From Actinomyces sp. UMB0138 (GTDB taxonomy: Bacteria > Bacillota > Negativicutes > Veillonellales > Veillonellaceae): a DNA stretch of 64,000 bases. The position numbers and the translations under genes are program-made. The DNA lies in contig NZ_PKMC01000001.1 in NCBI RefSeq assembly GCF_002849225.1, positions 832,476-896,475 of the forward strand, written 5' to 3'. The notes under the pieces were generated by a model. It saw only the letters and a program-made list of their open reading frames with translations, was not told where the DNA came from and searched no databases. Every line of letters starts with the position of its first letter. Position 1 is the stretch's first letter. This document shows, one piece after another, positions 25,525-35,319 of the stretch.

Positions 25525-26798
25525 TAGCGCAAGAACGGAGGAATGTCTAGGTCGTCGTCTTTGTCGGAATCGTCAAAGACGCGAGGCAGTTCTAGCTGCG
25601 ATGAAGGAGTCGGATCAGTGCTTACCCGCGAGGGAGCAACAGGTTCAGGCTCCACAGCCTCCGGTAGCTGCGCCCTCGAGGTTGAACGAGGACGGGTAGG
25701 CACGTCCAGCGGAGCGCGGTGCTGCGGCCCAGAAGGCAGCGAGCCTAGATCGCGCTGCTGGCTCTGCAACGGCGCTGGCGCGGGAGTCGGCTTCGGAGCA
25801 GCTTCGGAGCGAAGAGTGTTGTTTTCTTCTTCCTTCTTTTGCACATTTAGCTCCGGGTCATCAAAGCCGGCAGCAATGACAGTGACTCGCACCTCGTCGC
25901 CAAACGCTTCGTCGATAGAAGCACCGAAGATGATGTTTGCTTCCTCGTGCGCGGATTCGCGCACCAACTCGGCAGCCTTCTGGATTTCGAACAGGCCCAT
26001 GTTGGACCCACCCTGGAAGAACAGCAGCGCTCCGTGGGCACCTTCGATCGAAGCTTCCAGCAGCGGAGAAGCGATAGCCATCTCGGCAGCCTGGACTGCA
26101 CGATCCTCGCCACTTGCGGTACCAATGCCCATAAGGGCGGAGCCCGCATCCTTCATTACGGACTTGACGTCAGCGAAGTCAACGTTGATCAAGCCCGCAG
26201 TAGTGATCAGGTCAGTGATCCCCTGCACGCCCGACAGAAGCACATTGTCAGCGCTACGGAAGGCATCGAGGACGGAAATATTCGGGTCGGAAATCTTCAG
26301 AAGGCGATCATTCGGAATGACGATCAAGGTGTCGACTTCGCTGCGCAAGTTCTCGACGCCAGCTTCGGCCTGCCTAGAGCGCATCCGCCCTTCAAAGGTG
26401 AACGGGCGGGTAACAACACCGATGGTAAGCGATCCAAGCTCGCGCGCGATGCGCGCTACTACAGGTGCGCCGCCGGTACCGGTGCCGCCGCCCTCGCCAG
26501 CGGTCACGAACACCATGTCAGCGCCCTCAAGGGCGTCGCGAATGTCCTCAGTGTGGTCCTCAGCAGACTTCTGCCCAACAGATGGGTCCGCTCCTGCGCC
26601 GAGACCGCGCGTCTCTTCGCGCCCAATATCGAGCTTCACATCAGCATCGGAGGTCAGTAGCGACTGCAAATCCGTGTTGATCGCAATGAACTCAACGCCA
26701 GCAAGACCAGCTTCGATCATTCGATTCACGGCATTTACGCCGCCCCCGCCGATGCCTACAACTTTGATAGTTGCAAGATAGTTCTGAGGAGATGCCAC
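25524..26798 (-). CDS. ftsZ: Cell division GTPase FtsZ
   Basis: A 424-residue tubulin homologue that forms the Z ring. Seen: [13 protein letters not shown] near the N-terminus, the GTP loop GGGTGTG (103-109), the T7 loop [11 protein letters not shown], a long Pro/Ser/Arg-rich linker from about residue 320, and the C-terminal peptide DLDIPPFLR that binds SepF and FtsW. The longest frame starts at 26822; the GTG at 26798 matches the family start ([11 protein letters not shown]) and has GAAGGGG upstream. The 26799-26951 gap holds its promoter region, with a CAACCT/AGGTTG inverted repeat near 26826-26845. Confidence 0.98.
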   Translation of the reverse strand: MASPQNYLATIKVVGIGGGGVNAVNRMIEAGLAGVEFIAINTDLQSLLTSDADVKLDIGREETRGLGAGADPSVGQKSAEDHTEDIRDALEGADMVFVTAGEGGGTGTGGAPVVARIARELGSLTIGVVTRPFTFEGRMRSRQAEAGVENLRSEVDTLIVIPNDRLLKISDPNISVLDAFRSADNVLLSGVQGITDLITTAGLINVDFADVKSVMKDAGSALMGIGTASGEDRAVQAAEMAIASPLLEASIEGAHGALLFFQGGSNMGLFEIQKAAELVRESAHEEANIIFGASIDEAFGDEVRVTVIAAGFDDPELNVQKKEEENNTLRSEAAPKPTPAPAPLQSQQRDLGSLPSGPQHRAPLDVPTRPRSTSRAQLPEAVEPEPVAPSRVSTDPTPSSQLELPRVFDDSDKDDDLDIPPFLR

Positions 26799-26951
26799 CT
26801 CGGCCCCTTCCCTTTCATCCAACCCTCAACCTCAACTGAAGGTTGAACGTTATGTCATATTTCCGGTATCTGTCACGTTATTAGTCTGGACAACCCAATG
26901 CCTGGCACCGCTTCGGCGTGTTGCGACACCCAATATTTTTGCCCCCGAAGT

Positions 26952-27686
26952 TCAGCTAGTAACCGGCCTCGCGGGATCGGTTAAATCGTACGTAGAAGCG
27001 TTGCGCTGCGCCAACACGGCAATGACTTTCGCCTTCAACTCATTATTGGATTCATCCCCCCAGATGATCGTGGCACCAGAATCCAAAACTAGCGAAATAC
27101 GGTCCGCATTAGCACCGTCGATCTTGGTCACTCGATCCATAATCTGAGTAGGCACTGCCGGGATGATCTTTGCCATAGCCGAGGCCGTCGCTGCTCGGTC
27201 GGCTCCTGCGGGCAACGATATTTCCTTCAGGTTCTGCTCCCCTGCAGGGGCAAACGCGATGCCTTTCGAATCAACAAGTTTGGCATCGTCGCCGCTACGT
27301 TCGATCCCGATCGGAGTACGCAACTTCAGCTGGAGTTTCACTCCATGCAAAGGCGACCTGTGCACCTGCACGTTGGCTATCCGAATATTAGAGCGCGCAA
27401 TCGCCTTGGCCATAGCGCCAGTATCCAACCTAGGTAGTGGCACGCCCTTGAATGGTTCCGTTGCCTGCACTACCTGAGCCGAAGGAACCTCCTTGGAAGC
27501 GCCCTCCACCACTGCGGCACTTGGCCGGTACTGAAGGAGCGGCGAGAAAAAGGCGAGCCCAGCAATTAGTGCCACCAGGACTATCGCGCCTAGAACCGAC
27601 CCCACGTAGAGTCTTCTTCTACGTTTTAGTGCCCTAGACCGCTCTGCCAGCCGCACCGCCAGCTCATAGTTGACCCTTGCCCTCAC
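26952..27686 (-). CDS. ftsQ: Cell division protein FtsQ
   Basis: A 244-residue bitopic membrane protein: basic cytoplasmic N-terminus (RLAERSRALKRRRRLY), one helix (about 28-50), then an extracellular region with a divergent POTRA part and a beta domain ending near ARPVTS. It connects FtsB/FtsL to the divisome. The GTG at 27686 overlaps the murC TGA as GTGA; the longer frame lies inside murC and is rejected. Sequence conservation is low, so the assignment rests on topology and its place between murC and ftsZ. Confidence 0.9.
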   Translation of the reverse strand: MRARVNYELAVRLAERSRALKRRRRLYVGSVLGAIVLVALIAGLAFFSPLLQYRPSAAVVEGASKEVPSAQVVQATEPFKGVPLPRLDTGAMAKAIARSNIRIANVQVHRSPLHGVKLQLKLRTPIGIERSGDDAKLVDSKGIAFAPAGEQNLKEISLPAGADRAATASAMAKIIPAVPTQIMDRVTKIDGANADRISLVLDSGATIIWGDESNNELKAKVIAVLAQRNASTYDLTDPARPVTS

Positions 27687-28996
27687 AGCAATTCCAAAAT
27701 CACACTGGCCATCGTCGTTACGTCCCCGGCGCCCACCGTGCAAATTAGATCGCCAGGCCGCGCCTTGGAAACCAGGTAGCGGGCCCCGTCCTCTAGAGAA
27801 TCGGCAAGGTAAGCCCCCGCAAGCTTGTCCCCAATCAGAGAGGAATCTACGCCCTCAACCGGATCTTCGCGGGCGCCATATATAGGTGCCAAAGCCACTT
27901 CGTCTGCTCCCCTGAGCGCCTTCGCGAACCGGTCGGCAAAATTCCTTGTTCGCGAATACAGGTGAGGTTGGAACAGCAGCAGCACTCGTCCTTCCGTCTG
28001 TTCGCGTGCCTGCGCTACCAACGCGGCTACCTCGGTCGGGTGATGGGCATAGTCGTCACGTACCTCTACCCCACCAGCGGTTCCCTTGTATTCGTAGCGG
28101 CGCCCAGTGCCCGTAAACGCTTCCAAGGCCCGCACCGCTTCCTGGGGAGCGTAGCCGGCGGATACCAGTACTGCAAAGGCCCCCGCAGCATTTAGCAAGT
28201 TGTGCTTTCCCGGAACCTGCAAATGGACTTCATATGTCTGCCCCTGCCAGGTGAAGGAGTCCTCTGCTACCAGGACATGCTCGCCCTCAAGCGGTGTTGT
28301 GCCGTAGGAAATATGGCGCAGATGACTGCCGACACTTTGCCCAAGTGCGCGCGCGCCCTCGTCGTCAGAGCACGTCACTAGGGTGTCCGAAACAAGGTTA
28401 GAAAACTCTACAAACGCCTGTTCAAAGGCTTCCTTTGAACCATAGTGATCCAAGTGATCTGGTTCCACATTGGTCACCAGAGCAATGGTTGGCTTGTAGT
28501 TCAAGAAAGACGCATCAGATTCATCAGCTTCGGCGACAAAATACTTGCCCTTGCCAAGATGTGCCCCGGAACCGAATCCGCTGACTATTCCGCCTACTGC
28601 AAATGACGGATCCGCCCCAAGCTGCGAGAGCGCGACAGCGAGCATACCGGAAGTGGTGGTCTTGCCATGGGCTCCAGCTACCGCAATAAAGTCCATTCCT
28701 GCCGCTGCCAAGGCAAGTGCCTGTGAGCGGTGAATTATCTTGCACCCAAGTTCGCGAGCCCTAGCGAGCTCAGGGTTGGAATCACGTACCGCTGTCGAAA
28801 CCACCACGATCGAATCGGGGGTGACTGCAGCCGGATCGTGGCCTACCTGCGCGTTTATGCCTAGCCCACGAAGACGGGCGATATTGGCTGAATCCTTCTG
28901 ATCGGAACCGCTAACCTGCTGGCCACGGTCGAAAAGCAATTCAGCAACTACGGACATGCCGGCCCCGCCGATTCCTATTAGATGAAAATAGCTCAT
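27683..28996 (-). CDS. murC: UDP-N-acetylmuramate-L-alanine ligase
   Basis: A 437-residue Mur ligase that adds L-Ala to UDP-MurNAc. N-terminal HLIGIGGAGMS binds UDP; the ATP loop is GAHGKTTT; VTNVEPDHLDHYG and DDYAHHP are the conserved central motifs. Four-base overlaps (ATGA) with murG upstream and (GTGA) with ftsQ downstream. Confidence 0.98.
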   Translation of the reverse strand: MSYFHLIGIGGAGMSVVAELLFDRGQQVSGSDQKDSANIARLRGLGINAQVGHDPAAVTPDSIVVVSTAVRDSNPELARARELGCKIIHRSQALALAAAGMDFIAVAGAHGKTTTSGMLAVALSQLGADPSFAVGGIVSGFGSGAHLGKGKYFVAEADESDASFLNYKPTIALVTNVEPDHLDHYGSKEAFEQAFVEFSNLVSDTLVTCSDDEGARALGQSVGSHLRHISYGTTPLEGEHVLVAEDSFTWQGQTYEVHLQVPGKHNLLNAAGAFAVLVSAGYAPQEAVRALEAFTGTGRRYEYKGTAGGVEVRDDYAHHPTEVAALVAQAREQTEGRVLLLFQPHLYSRTRNFADRFAKALRGADEVALAPIYGAREDPVEGVDSSLIGDKLAGAYLADSLEDGARYLVSKARPGDLICTVGAGDVTTMASVILELL

Positions 28997-30099
28997 TTCT
29001 CTGCAACTCCAAAAGCAATATCTGCCACGCGCTGGGCGGCATCTATCTGTCCAAACCGCTGTGCTGCCGCACTCATTTCCGAAAGCTTCTCGGAATCGTT
29101 GACAAGGCTGAAGACTTGGTCCACTACCGTGGAGGCATTCAAATGCTTGTCTTCGATAATCTGGGCGCCGCCCCCTGCTACCACATCGGCAGCGTTCAGC
29201 TTTTGTTCCCCATTGCCAATCGGCAAGGGCACGTAAGTTGCAGGCAGCCCCAATGCTGAAATTTCACACACTGTGCCCGCCCCTGAACGGGCAAGCACCA
29301 TGTCCGCGCAGGCAAAAGCATCCTGCATATTTGAGCAGTATTCCAGAACTTTATAGTCAGGCGCCTCGCCGACCGTCTCGGCTACCGCCTGGCTCTTCCC
29401 CTTTCCTGCTATATGCAGGATCTGAATGTCGCCCCTAGAAGAAGCTGCATTTGCCACGGCTTCGTTTATACTCTTTGCTCCCAAAGAACCGCCGGTGACA
29501 AGAAGAGTCTTCTTCTGCGCATCCAAGCCGAATTGCGCCAGCGCGTTGGTTCTAAGCTGTTCTTTAGTTTCGGGATCCAACCGAGCTTTAGCCAGCTTTT
29601 CAATGGCCTCCCGCAGGGGCAGTCCTGTTACCTCGGTAATCCCCTTACGGGCGGATAACGGGGTGGATGGGAAGGTCAATGCCACTCCCTCTGCCCATCT
29701 CGCTCCTAGACGATTGGCTAGTCCGGGCCGAGCGTTCTGCTCATGAATCACTACTGGCAGGTGAAGTCGGGCAGCGGCCACGTAGGCGGGAGTCGAGACG
29801 AACCCGCCAAAACCAATCACGACGTCTATTGACTCATCAATAAGGGCCTGCCTGCAGATTCGCAGTGCCTCGCGCATGCGTGGGACAAAGAAGAACAGGT
29901 CCTTGCCGGGACGCCTGGGGGCGGGCACCTTAGGAATCTCGATCATCTTTATTCCAGCCGGTGGGAGCAGGTCTACTTCCAGCCCTTTTGCGGTACCAAG
30001 TGCAATAACCTCGGCCTCCGCAGCGCGCAGCTTCTGCGCCGTTGCAATAAGCGGGTTGATATGCCCTGCTGTGCCGCCACCGGCAAGTAGTACCTTCAT
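28993..30099 (-). CDS. murG: UDP-GlcNAc:lipid I N-acetylglucosaminyltransferase
   Basis: A 368-residue peripheral membrane GT-B glycosyltransferase that makes lipid II. Seen: GGGTAGHINPLIA, GFGGFVSTPAYVAA, HEQNARPGLANR and LARSGAGTVCEI with the UDP-binding Glu. Four-base overlaps with ftsW and murC. Confidence 0.98.
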   Translation of the reverse strand: MKVLLAGGGTAGHINPLIATAQKLRAAEAEVIALGTAKGLEVDLLPPAGIKMIEIPKVPAPRRPGKDLFFFVPRMREALRICRQALIDESIDVVIGFGGFVSTPAYVAAARLHLPVVIHEQNARPGLANRLGARWAEGVALTFPSTPLSARKGITEVTGLPLREAIEKLAKARLDPETKEQLRTNALAQFGLDAQKKTLLVTGGSLGAKSINEAVANAASSRGDIQILHIAGKGKSQAVAETVGEAPDYKVLEYCSNMQDAFACADMVLARSGAGTVCEISALGLPATYVPLPIGNGEQKLNAADVVAGGGAQIIEDKHLNASTVVDQVFSLVNDSEKLSEMSAAAQRFGQIDAAQRVADIAFGVAEK

Positions 30100-31376
30100 T
30101 TCTTCGCCTTTCTGCGTCGCCCAACAACGGCGATAGTCTGCTTTATTGAAGCTTCTCGTGCCATTAGTACCTCATTTGCGCCCGGTTCAGCGCGCGCACA
30201 CGAGAGCATGATCCCCATAGCGATTAAACATGCTACTAATGCCGATCCACCAGCTGAAATAAATGGTAGCGGGACGCCAATAACCGGAGATATTCCAACC
30301 ACGACACAGATGTTGAGCAACGCTTGCAGCCCGATCCAGGCCATTGTGGAGGCAGCGGCGATACGGATGGAGTTGCTACGGGCCCGTCTAGACAGACGCA
30401 GCAAGGCCCATCCGAGCACCATGTACAGAATAATTACGGACAAGGTCCCAACCAGTCCGAATTCCTCACCTAAGATCGCATAAATAAAGTCGGACTCCGC
30501 CTGCGGCAAATAGTTCCATTTCTGTCTGGAAGCACCCGGTCCGACCCCCGTAATGCCACCTGTACCCAGGCCGAGTTTGGCACGCAAAGGCTGCAGATCA
30601 ATGCCCTGTTCATCTTTGGGCGCTCCGGGTAAGAATGCGCGAATGCGCGCTCGTCGCGAAGACGAGGACGTGGACGCGACAGCTACTCCGAAAAGTGCCG
30701 CCAGCACTAACAGAGCAATCTTCTTCCAGTGCAGTCCGCTGATGAACAATATTGCCCCTACGACACTGCCGACTACCAGGGTCGTACCAAAGTCACCACC
30801 CACCATAATGGCTGCCATAGACCCAAGTGTCGGCCAGGCCAAGTAACGCCCGATTGATGCCCAATCGGATAGGTCTACAATGCGGTGACCGATAATTGCC
30901 GCCATGTGCATTATCAGGGCAACCTTCAAGAACTCGGAAGGCTGTACGGTACCGATTCCGGGAATAGCAATCCAGTTCTGATTACCACCGATATTCTGGC
31001 CAAAGGGCAACACCAGTAGCTGGAAGCCTATTGCCGCAACTAAGACTGTTGCAGAAACCTTCGGATTGAAATAAAGCTGCGGCCTAGCTTTCGTAGCCAG
31101 CCACATTAGAAGAAGGCCCAAAATGGCGTAAGTAAACGGTTTGAAGAAAGCTAGGAAGGGGTTATCTTGCCTAGACAGCTCCCCAATAGAGGAGGCCGAA
31201 AACACCATGATCAGGCCGACCCCGGTCAGCAGCAGAGTCGAAATCAAGATCATGTAGAAGGTGAGAACCGGGTTGGTTCGCATCTGTTCTTGTACTACCG
31301 CTCGAGTCGAATCTATGGTGTCGTCGTCAGAGACTACCCTTATTCGCGGCAGCTTCAGCTTCGCTCTTAAGGACAC
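30096..31376 (-). CDS. ftsW: Peptidoglycan glycosyltransferase FtsW
   Basis: A 426-residue SEDS-family protein with about ten membrane helices that polymerises lipid II at the septum with FtsI. Seen: MVFSASSI in an early helix, the periplasmic QPSEFLKVALI and AESDFIYAILGEEFG motifs, and GVPLPFISAGGSAL near the end. A cytoplasmic N-terminal extension of about 35 residues precedes the first helix. GTG start with GGAGG 5 bases upstream, directly after the murD stop. Confidence 0.97.
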   Translation of the reverse strand: MSLRAKLKLPRIRVVSDDDTIDSTRAVVQEQMRTNPVLTFYMILISTLLLTGVGLIMVFSASSIGELSRQDNPFLAFFKPFTYAILGLLLMWLATKARPQLYFNPKVSATVLVAAIGFQLLVLPFGQNIGGNQNWIAIPGIGTVQPSEFLKVALIMHMAAIIGHRIVDLSDWASIGRYLAWPTLGSMAAIMVGGDFGTTLVVGSVVGAILFISGLHWKKIALLVLAALFGVAVASTSSSSRRARIRAFLPGAPKDEQGIDLQPLRAKLGLGTGGITGVGPGASRQKWNYLPQAESDFIYAILGEEFGLVGTLSVIILYMVLGWALLRLSRRARSNSIRIAAASTMAWIGLQALLNICVVVGISPVIGVPLPFISAGGSALVACLIAMGIMLSCARAEPGANEVLMAREASIKQTIAVVGRRRKAKK

Positions 31377-32795
31377 TTAGTCCTCCAATCCCGCCACCGC
31401 CTGGGCGAACAGGTCGCCTCGCTCTCCGTAGTTGGTAAATTGATCCCACGAGGCGCATGCGGGAGCCAAGATGACAGTATCTCCGGGGCGGGATAGCGCT
31501 ACGCATTCGTGCACTACAGACCCCATTATGTCGTCTGGCGGCTCACACTCGACCACGGGAACATTGGGGGCCTGAGTCTGCAACGCCGAGCGGAGGGCTC
31601 TCCGATCCTTGCCAATCAATACAACTCCGCGCAGAGTAGGTGCCACTGCTGCCACTAGTTCGTCAAAGGACTGGCCCTTGGTGTCCCCGCCTGCAATCCA
31701 GACTACTGACGAGGGCGGCATTCCGGCCAACGATATCTTCGCGGCGTGGGCATTGGTCGCTTTCGAATCGTCGATCCAGGTGACGTCTCGAGCTTCACCT
31801 AACAGGGTGCGCCGGTGTTTCACTGCCTTGAAGTTGCCGAGGCCTTTTGCCACGGAGGAAAAGTCCACTCCTAGAGAGCGAGAGAGGCCGGCCGCTGCAA
31901 GCGCGTCGGCTAACACCGGATGCGTAATGATGCCACCGGTCAAGTGGCGCAAGTTGTCGAAGGTGAAAAGTTCGGTGGCCTCGCTCCATCGGTTAGCGAT
32001 GAAGGCGCGGTCAAGCGCAATATCGTCTACCACGCCAATTTGCCCTACCGCGGGAGCTGAGAAAGACAGGCCTATAGCTCTGCACCCCTCAACTACGTCC
32101 GCGTTATCCACCATTTCCCGCACGCTAGTGTCTGAAATGGGTAGCAGGCAGGCCTTGCGAGTGCGCTCGTAGACCATCGCCTTGGCCTGTTTATAGGCTT
32201 CCACGCTGCCGTGCCAATCCACGTGGTCTGATGCGACATTCAGGCAGATCGACGCGTAAGGAGAAACGGTGCTTGTTGAATAGAGCTGGAAGGAAGATAG
32301 TTCAACCACGAGGGCGTCGTAACCACCCTCGGCAGCTTTCAGTACAACGGGAGCGCCGACGTTACCTACTGCGTATGCCTGCCGCCCATCTGCACGCAGG
32401 ATCGCCTCGGTCATGCTTACAGTGGTGGTCTTCCCGTTCGTGCCGGTTACTGCCAGCCAAGGCGCGTCGTCTTTGCGACCGGCTTGCAGCCGCCAGGCTA
32501 ATTCGACCTCTCCAAGGATCTCCCGTTCGCTAAGGAGTGCCCCCTGATAGATGGCGCTGGCAGGGGGAATTCCCGGGCTCACCACTACCTGTTCCAGCCC
32601 AGCATCCGCAATTTCCTGCTTCACCTGCTGCGAAGAAGTGGCATGAATTTTCTGGACATTCTTTGGCAGGTCGGCACTTTCTAGTGCCTCCTGCGAACCA
32701 TCAATTACCGTGACCTCGTGTCCAAGGTTAGAAAGAACCTCCACCGCAGCGAGTCCGGACTTGCCGACCCCTGCTACCCCAATCCGGGAGCTCAT
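31377..32795 (-). CDS. murD: UDP-N-acetylmuramoyl-L-alanine:D-glutamate ligase
   Basis: A 472-residue Mur ligase that adds D-Glu. Seen: IGVAGVGKSGLAAVEVL, the ATP loop TGTNGKTTT, LNVASDHVDWHGS and the C-terminal LAPACASWDQFTNY typical of MurD. The longest frame lies inside mraY; the ATG at 32795 overlaps the mraY stop by 4 bases and is used. Confidence 0.98.
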   Translation of the reverse strand: MSSRIGVAGVGKSGLAAVEVLSNLGHEVTVIDGSQEALESADLPKNVQKIHATSSQQVKQEIADAGLEQVVVSPGIPPASAIYQGALLSEREILGEVELAWRLQAGRKDDAPWLAVTGTNGKTTTVSMTEAILRADGRQAYAVGNVGAPVVLKAAEGGYDALVVELSSFQLYSTSTVSPYASICLNVASDHVDWHGSVEAYKQAKAMVYERTRKACLLPISDTSVREMVDNADVVEGCRAIGLSFSAPAVGQIGVVDDIALDRAFIANRWSEATELFTFDNLRHLTGGIITHPVLADALAAAGLSRSLGVDFSSVAKGLGNFKAVKHRRTLLGEARDVTWIDDSKATNAHAAKISLAGMPPSSVVWIAGGDTKGQSFDELVAAVAPTLRGVVLIGKDRRALRSALQTQAPNVPVVECEPPDDIMGSVVHECVALSRPGDTVILAPACASWDQFTNYGERGDLFAQAVAGLED

Positions 32796-33883
32796 ATCCT
32801 CAATACCCATTCTGCGTAGAAAATTATTGTGCCGATGATGCCAAACAGGCCGGCGATGATCCAGAAGCGCACAACGATCGTAACCTCTGGCCATCCAAGG
32901 AGCTCAAAGTGGTGATGCAAGGGAGCCATTTTGAAGACCCGCTTACCTGTGAGCTTGAAACACCCCACCTGGATGATGTCCGAAAGAACAATGATCACAA
33001 ATAGGCCACCAATAACGACCGCAAGGAATTCGGTCCTGGTCAAAATGGACATGCCAGCAAATGCGCCGCCCAGTGCGAGCGAACCGGTATCTCCCATGAA
33101 AATCTGGGCCGGAGAGGTGTTCCACCACAAAAACCCGAAGCAGGCTCCCACGATAGCTGCCGCAATGACGGCTATATCTCTGGGGTCGCGTACCTGATAG
33201 CAAGCGGCAATATTAGCTGGGTCGGATCCGGGGCATTTCTGGTAGAACTGCCATACCGCAACCAGGGCGTAAGAACCGAAGGCGAATAGCGAGGCCCCCG
33301 TAGCCAATCCGTCCAGGCCGTCGGTCAGATTTACCCCGTTAGACCAAGCCGCAACAATGAAGTTTACCCAGATTACGAATACCAGTATCACCAGTGCGCC
33401 TATTCCAAGTACTTTCAGCGAGACCGAAGTGTCACGCACTACTGAAATTGCCAACGAGGCCGGCCGCACTCCCGTATGGTCCGGAAATGCGTATGCGCCG
33501 AGCGCAAACAGGGTGCCTACTGCGAGCTGTCCAATGAACTTCGCTTTTGCGTTTAGGCCAAGGGAACGTTGATGGGAAATCTTGATGAAGTCATCCAGGA
33601 ACCCAATAACGCCCAGGCCAATGAAGAGGAACATGAGCAGTACTGCGGACCAAGAAGGTCCATTTCCGCTAACCAGCATCGATACCAGCCAGCCCACAGT
33701 CGCAGCACCGATAATAACGATGCCACCCATGGTGGGAGTCCCTCGCTTCATGTAGTGGCCCGTGGGCCCATCCTGCCGAATGAACTGCCCGTACTCACGC
33801 GCCCGCAGTACACGGATCAGCGCTGGAGTGCCTAGCAAAGAAACAATTAGCGCGACACCACACGCACTAATTAATGCGAGCAC
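32792..33883 (-). CDS. mraY: Phospho-N-acetylmuramoyl-pentapeptide transferase
   Basis: A 363-residue protein with ten membrane helices that makes lipid I on undecaprenyl phosphate. Seen: RGTPTMGG, FLDDFIKI with the catalytic Asp pair, NLTDGLDGLA, FMGDTGSLALG and PLHHHFELLGW. The GTG at 33883 has AAGGAGG upstream and overlaps the end of murF by 13 bases; the longer frame inside murF is rejected. Confidence 0.98.
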   Translation of the reverse strand: MLALISACGVALIVSLLGTPALIRVLRAREYGQFIRQDGPTGHYMKRGTPTMGGIVIIGAATVGWLVSMLVSGNGPSWSAVLLMFLFIGLGVIGFLDDFIKISHQRSLGLNAKAKFIGQLAVGTLFALGAYAFPDHTGVRPASLAISVVRDTSVSLKVLGIGALVILVFVIWVNFIVAAWSNGVNLTDGLDGLATGASLFAFGSYALVAVWQFYQKCPGSDPANIAACYQVRDPRDIAVIAAAIVGACFGFLWWNTSPAQIFMGDTGSLALGGAFAGMSILTRTEFLAVVIGGLFVIIVLSDIIQVGCFKLTGKRVFKMAPLHHHFELLGWPEVTIVVRFWIIAGLFGIIGTIIFYAEWVLRI

Positions 33884-35295
33884 GCGTTTTCCTCCTTTAG
33901 AAGTTGATCTGCCAGGCGCCACACGCCCGACCCGTTAGACCCTTTGAATAGGATCACGTCCGCGCTAGCGGGCAGATCCTTAATCAGGCTAGCCGCTTCA
34001 TGGTAGTCGGCGGCGGAGATAGTCTCGGCGCGTTCGGAAACTGTCTCTAGCAACGGTTTCGCTCCCTGCCCGACAACGACCACGACGTCTACCCCATTTG
34101 CAGCCACTACTTTTCCGACCTCGCGGTGAATATCATCCGACTGCGGACCAAGTTCAAGCATTTCGCCGAGGACGGCTATTTTCCGACGACCCTTGCCGAT
34201 TTTAGCGAGGGCGCCAAGAGCTGCCTTCATAGAATCAGGGTTGGCGTTGTAGGCATCGTCGATCACGATTGCACCGCTCTCTAGATGCCGCACATCCATG
34301 CGGTGCGGGGAAGTGGCTTTAGTACCGGCGCACTTAGCAACAGCCAGTTCCAGGGGAATTCCGGCAGCTACTGCGCCGGCAATAGCCGCCAACGCGTTAG
34401 AAACATGGTGGGCTCCTACTAGTCCTAAGGAGAGTTCACTGTGGGTGCCGTCGTGATGCACCGTGAAACTTGCCCTGTCATTGCTATCGACCTCTACCCC
34501 GCTCGCATAGAAGTCGGCCTGTTGACCAGCTGCGAAGGTTAGGAGCTTCTTGTCCTCACTCAGGTATTTAGTCATCTCGGCTACACGGGAATCGTCAATG
34601 TTGAGGACGGCTACTCCCCCAGGAACCAACCCGCCAAGCAGCTCAGCTTTTGCTTGGGCCACAGCTTCCTGAGAGCCGAAGCCACCAAGATGGGCCCGTC
34701 CTACCAACAGCTCAATCGCCACATCAAGCGGAGCTATCGAAGTTAGATATTCAATGTGGCCAACGCCCGAAGCACCCATCTCTAGCACCAGGTAGCGAGT
34801 ACCTTCCGGTGCCGACAAAACGGTACGCGGCAGTCCGACCTCGTTATTGAAAGATCCCACCGGAGCCGTGGTTGGCCCCGCGGCGCGACAAATCCCCGCC
34901 AGCAAATCCTTCGTAGTGGTTTTCCCTGCGCTACCGGTAATGCCGATCACAGTGACGGGGCCTGCCTCGCGCAAGTTGCGCAGGTGGAAGGCCGCTGCCT
35001 GCCCGTAGGCATAGGTCACGTCGTCGACCTCAATGACGGCAATCTTCGGATCGAGGTCGAGTGCCTTCTGTGCGTTCTGAGTGACTACCGCCCCAGCACC
35101 CGCGCCTGCGGCCTTGGGAAGATAATCCAGTCCGTCGTTCTGTTCCCCAATTCGGGCGAAGAAAACCCCACCGGCCTTCGCTTCCCGCGAATCGGTCGTA
35201 GCATCCAGCAGTGTCAGCGCCGCATCCGAATCACGGACGAGTACGCCCCCTACCGCGTCTGCCAACGCCTTTGCATCTAACGTCATAGTTGCCAT
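33871..35295 (-). CDS. murF: UDP-N-acetylmuramoyl-tripeptide:D-Ala-D-Ala ligase
   Basis: A 474-residue Mur ligase that adds the D-Ala-D-Ala dipeptide. Seen: the ATP loop GITGSAGKTTTKD, GSFNNEVGLP, LEMGASGVGHI and IDDAYNANPDSM. The first ATG (35295) has GAGG 8 bases upstream. D-Ala-D-Ala ligase itself is not in the window. Confidence 0.97.
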   Translation of the reverse strand: MATMTLDAKALADAVGGVLVRDSDAALTLLDATTDSREAKAGGVFFARIGEQNDGLDYLPKAAGAGAGAVVTQNAQKALDLDPKIAVIEVDDVTYAYGQAAAFHLRNLREAGPVTVIGITGSAGKTTTKDLLAGICRAAGPTTAPVGSFNNEVGLPRTVLSAPEGTRYLVLEMGASGVGHIEYLTSIAPLDVAIELLVGRAHLGGFGSQEAVAQAKAELLGGLVPGGVAVLNIDDSRVAEMTKYLSEDKKLLTFAAGQQADFYASGVEVDSNDRASFTVHHDGTHSELSLGLVGAHHVSNALAAIAGAVAAGIPLELAVAKCAGTKATSPHRMDVRHLESGAIVIDDAYNANPDSMKAALGALAKIGKGRRKIAVLGEMLELGPQSDDIHREVGKVVAANGVDVVVVVGQGAKPLLETVSERAETISAADYHEAASLIKDLPASADVILFKGSNGSGVWRLADQLLKEENACSH

Positions 35296-35319
35296 TGTAT
35301 GTGCCTCTTTATAGGGCAG

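Noticed and set aside
25543..26781. 412-codon open frame on the plus strand opposite ftsZ
   Set aside because: It is the antisense shadow of ftsZ, rich in Ser/Arg/Pro with no domain pattern; ftsZ is certain.
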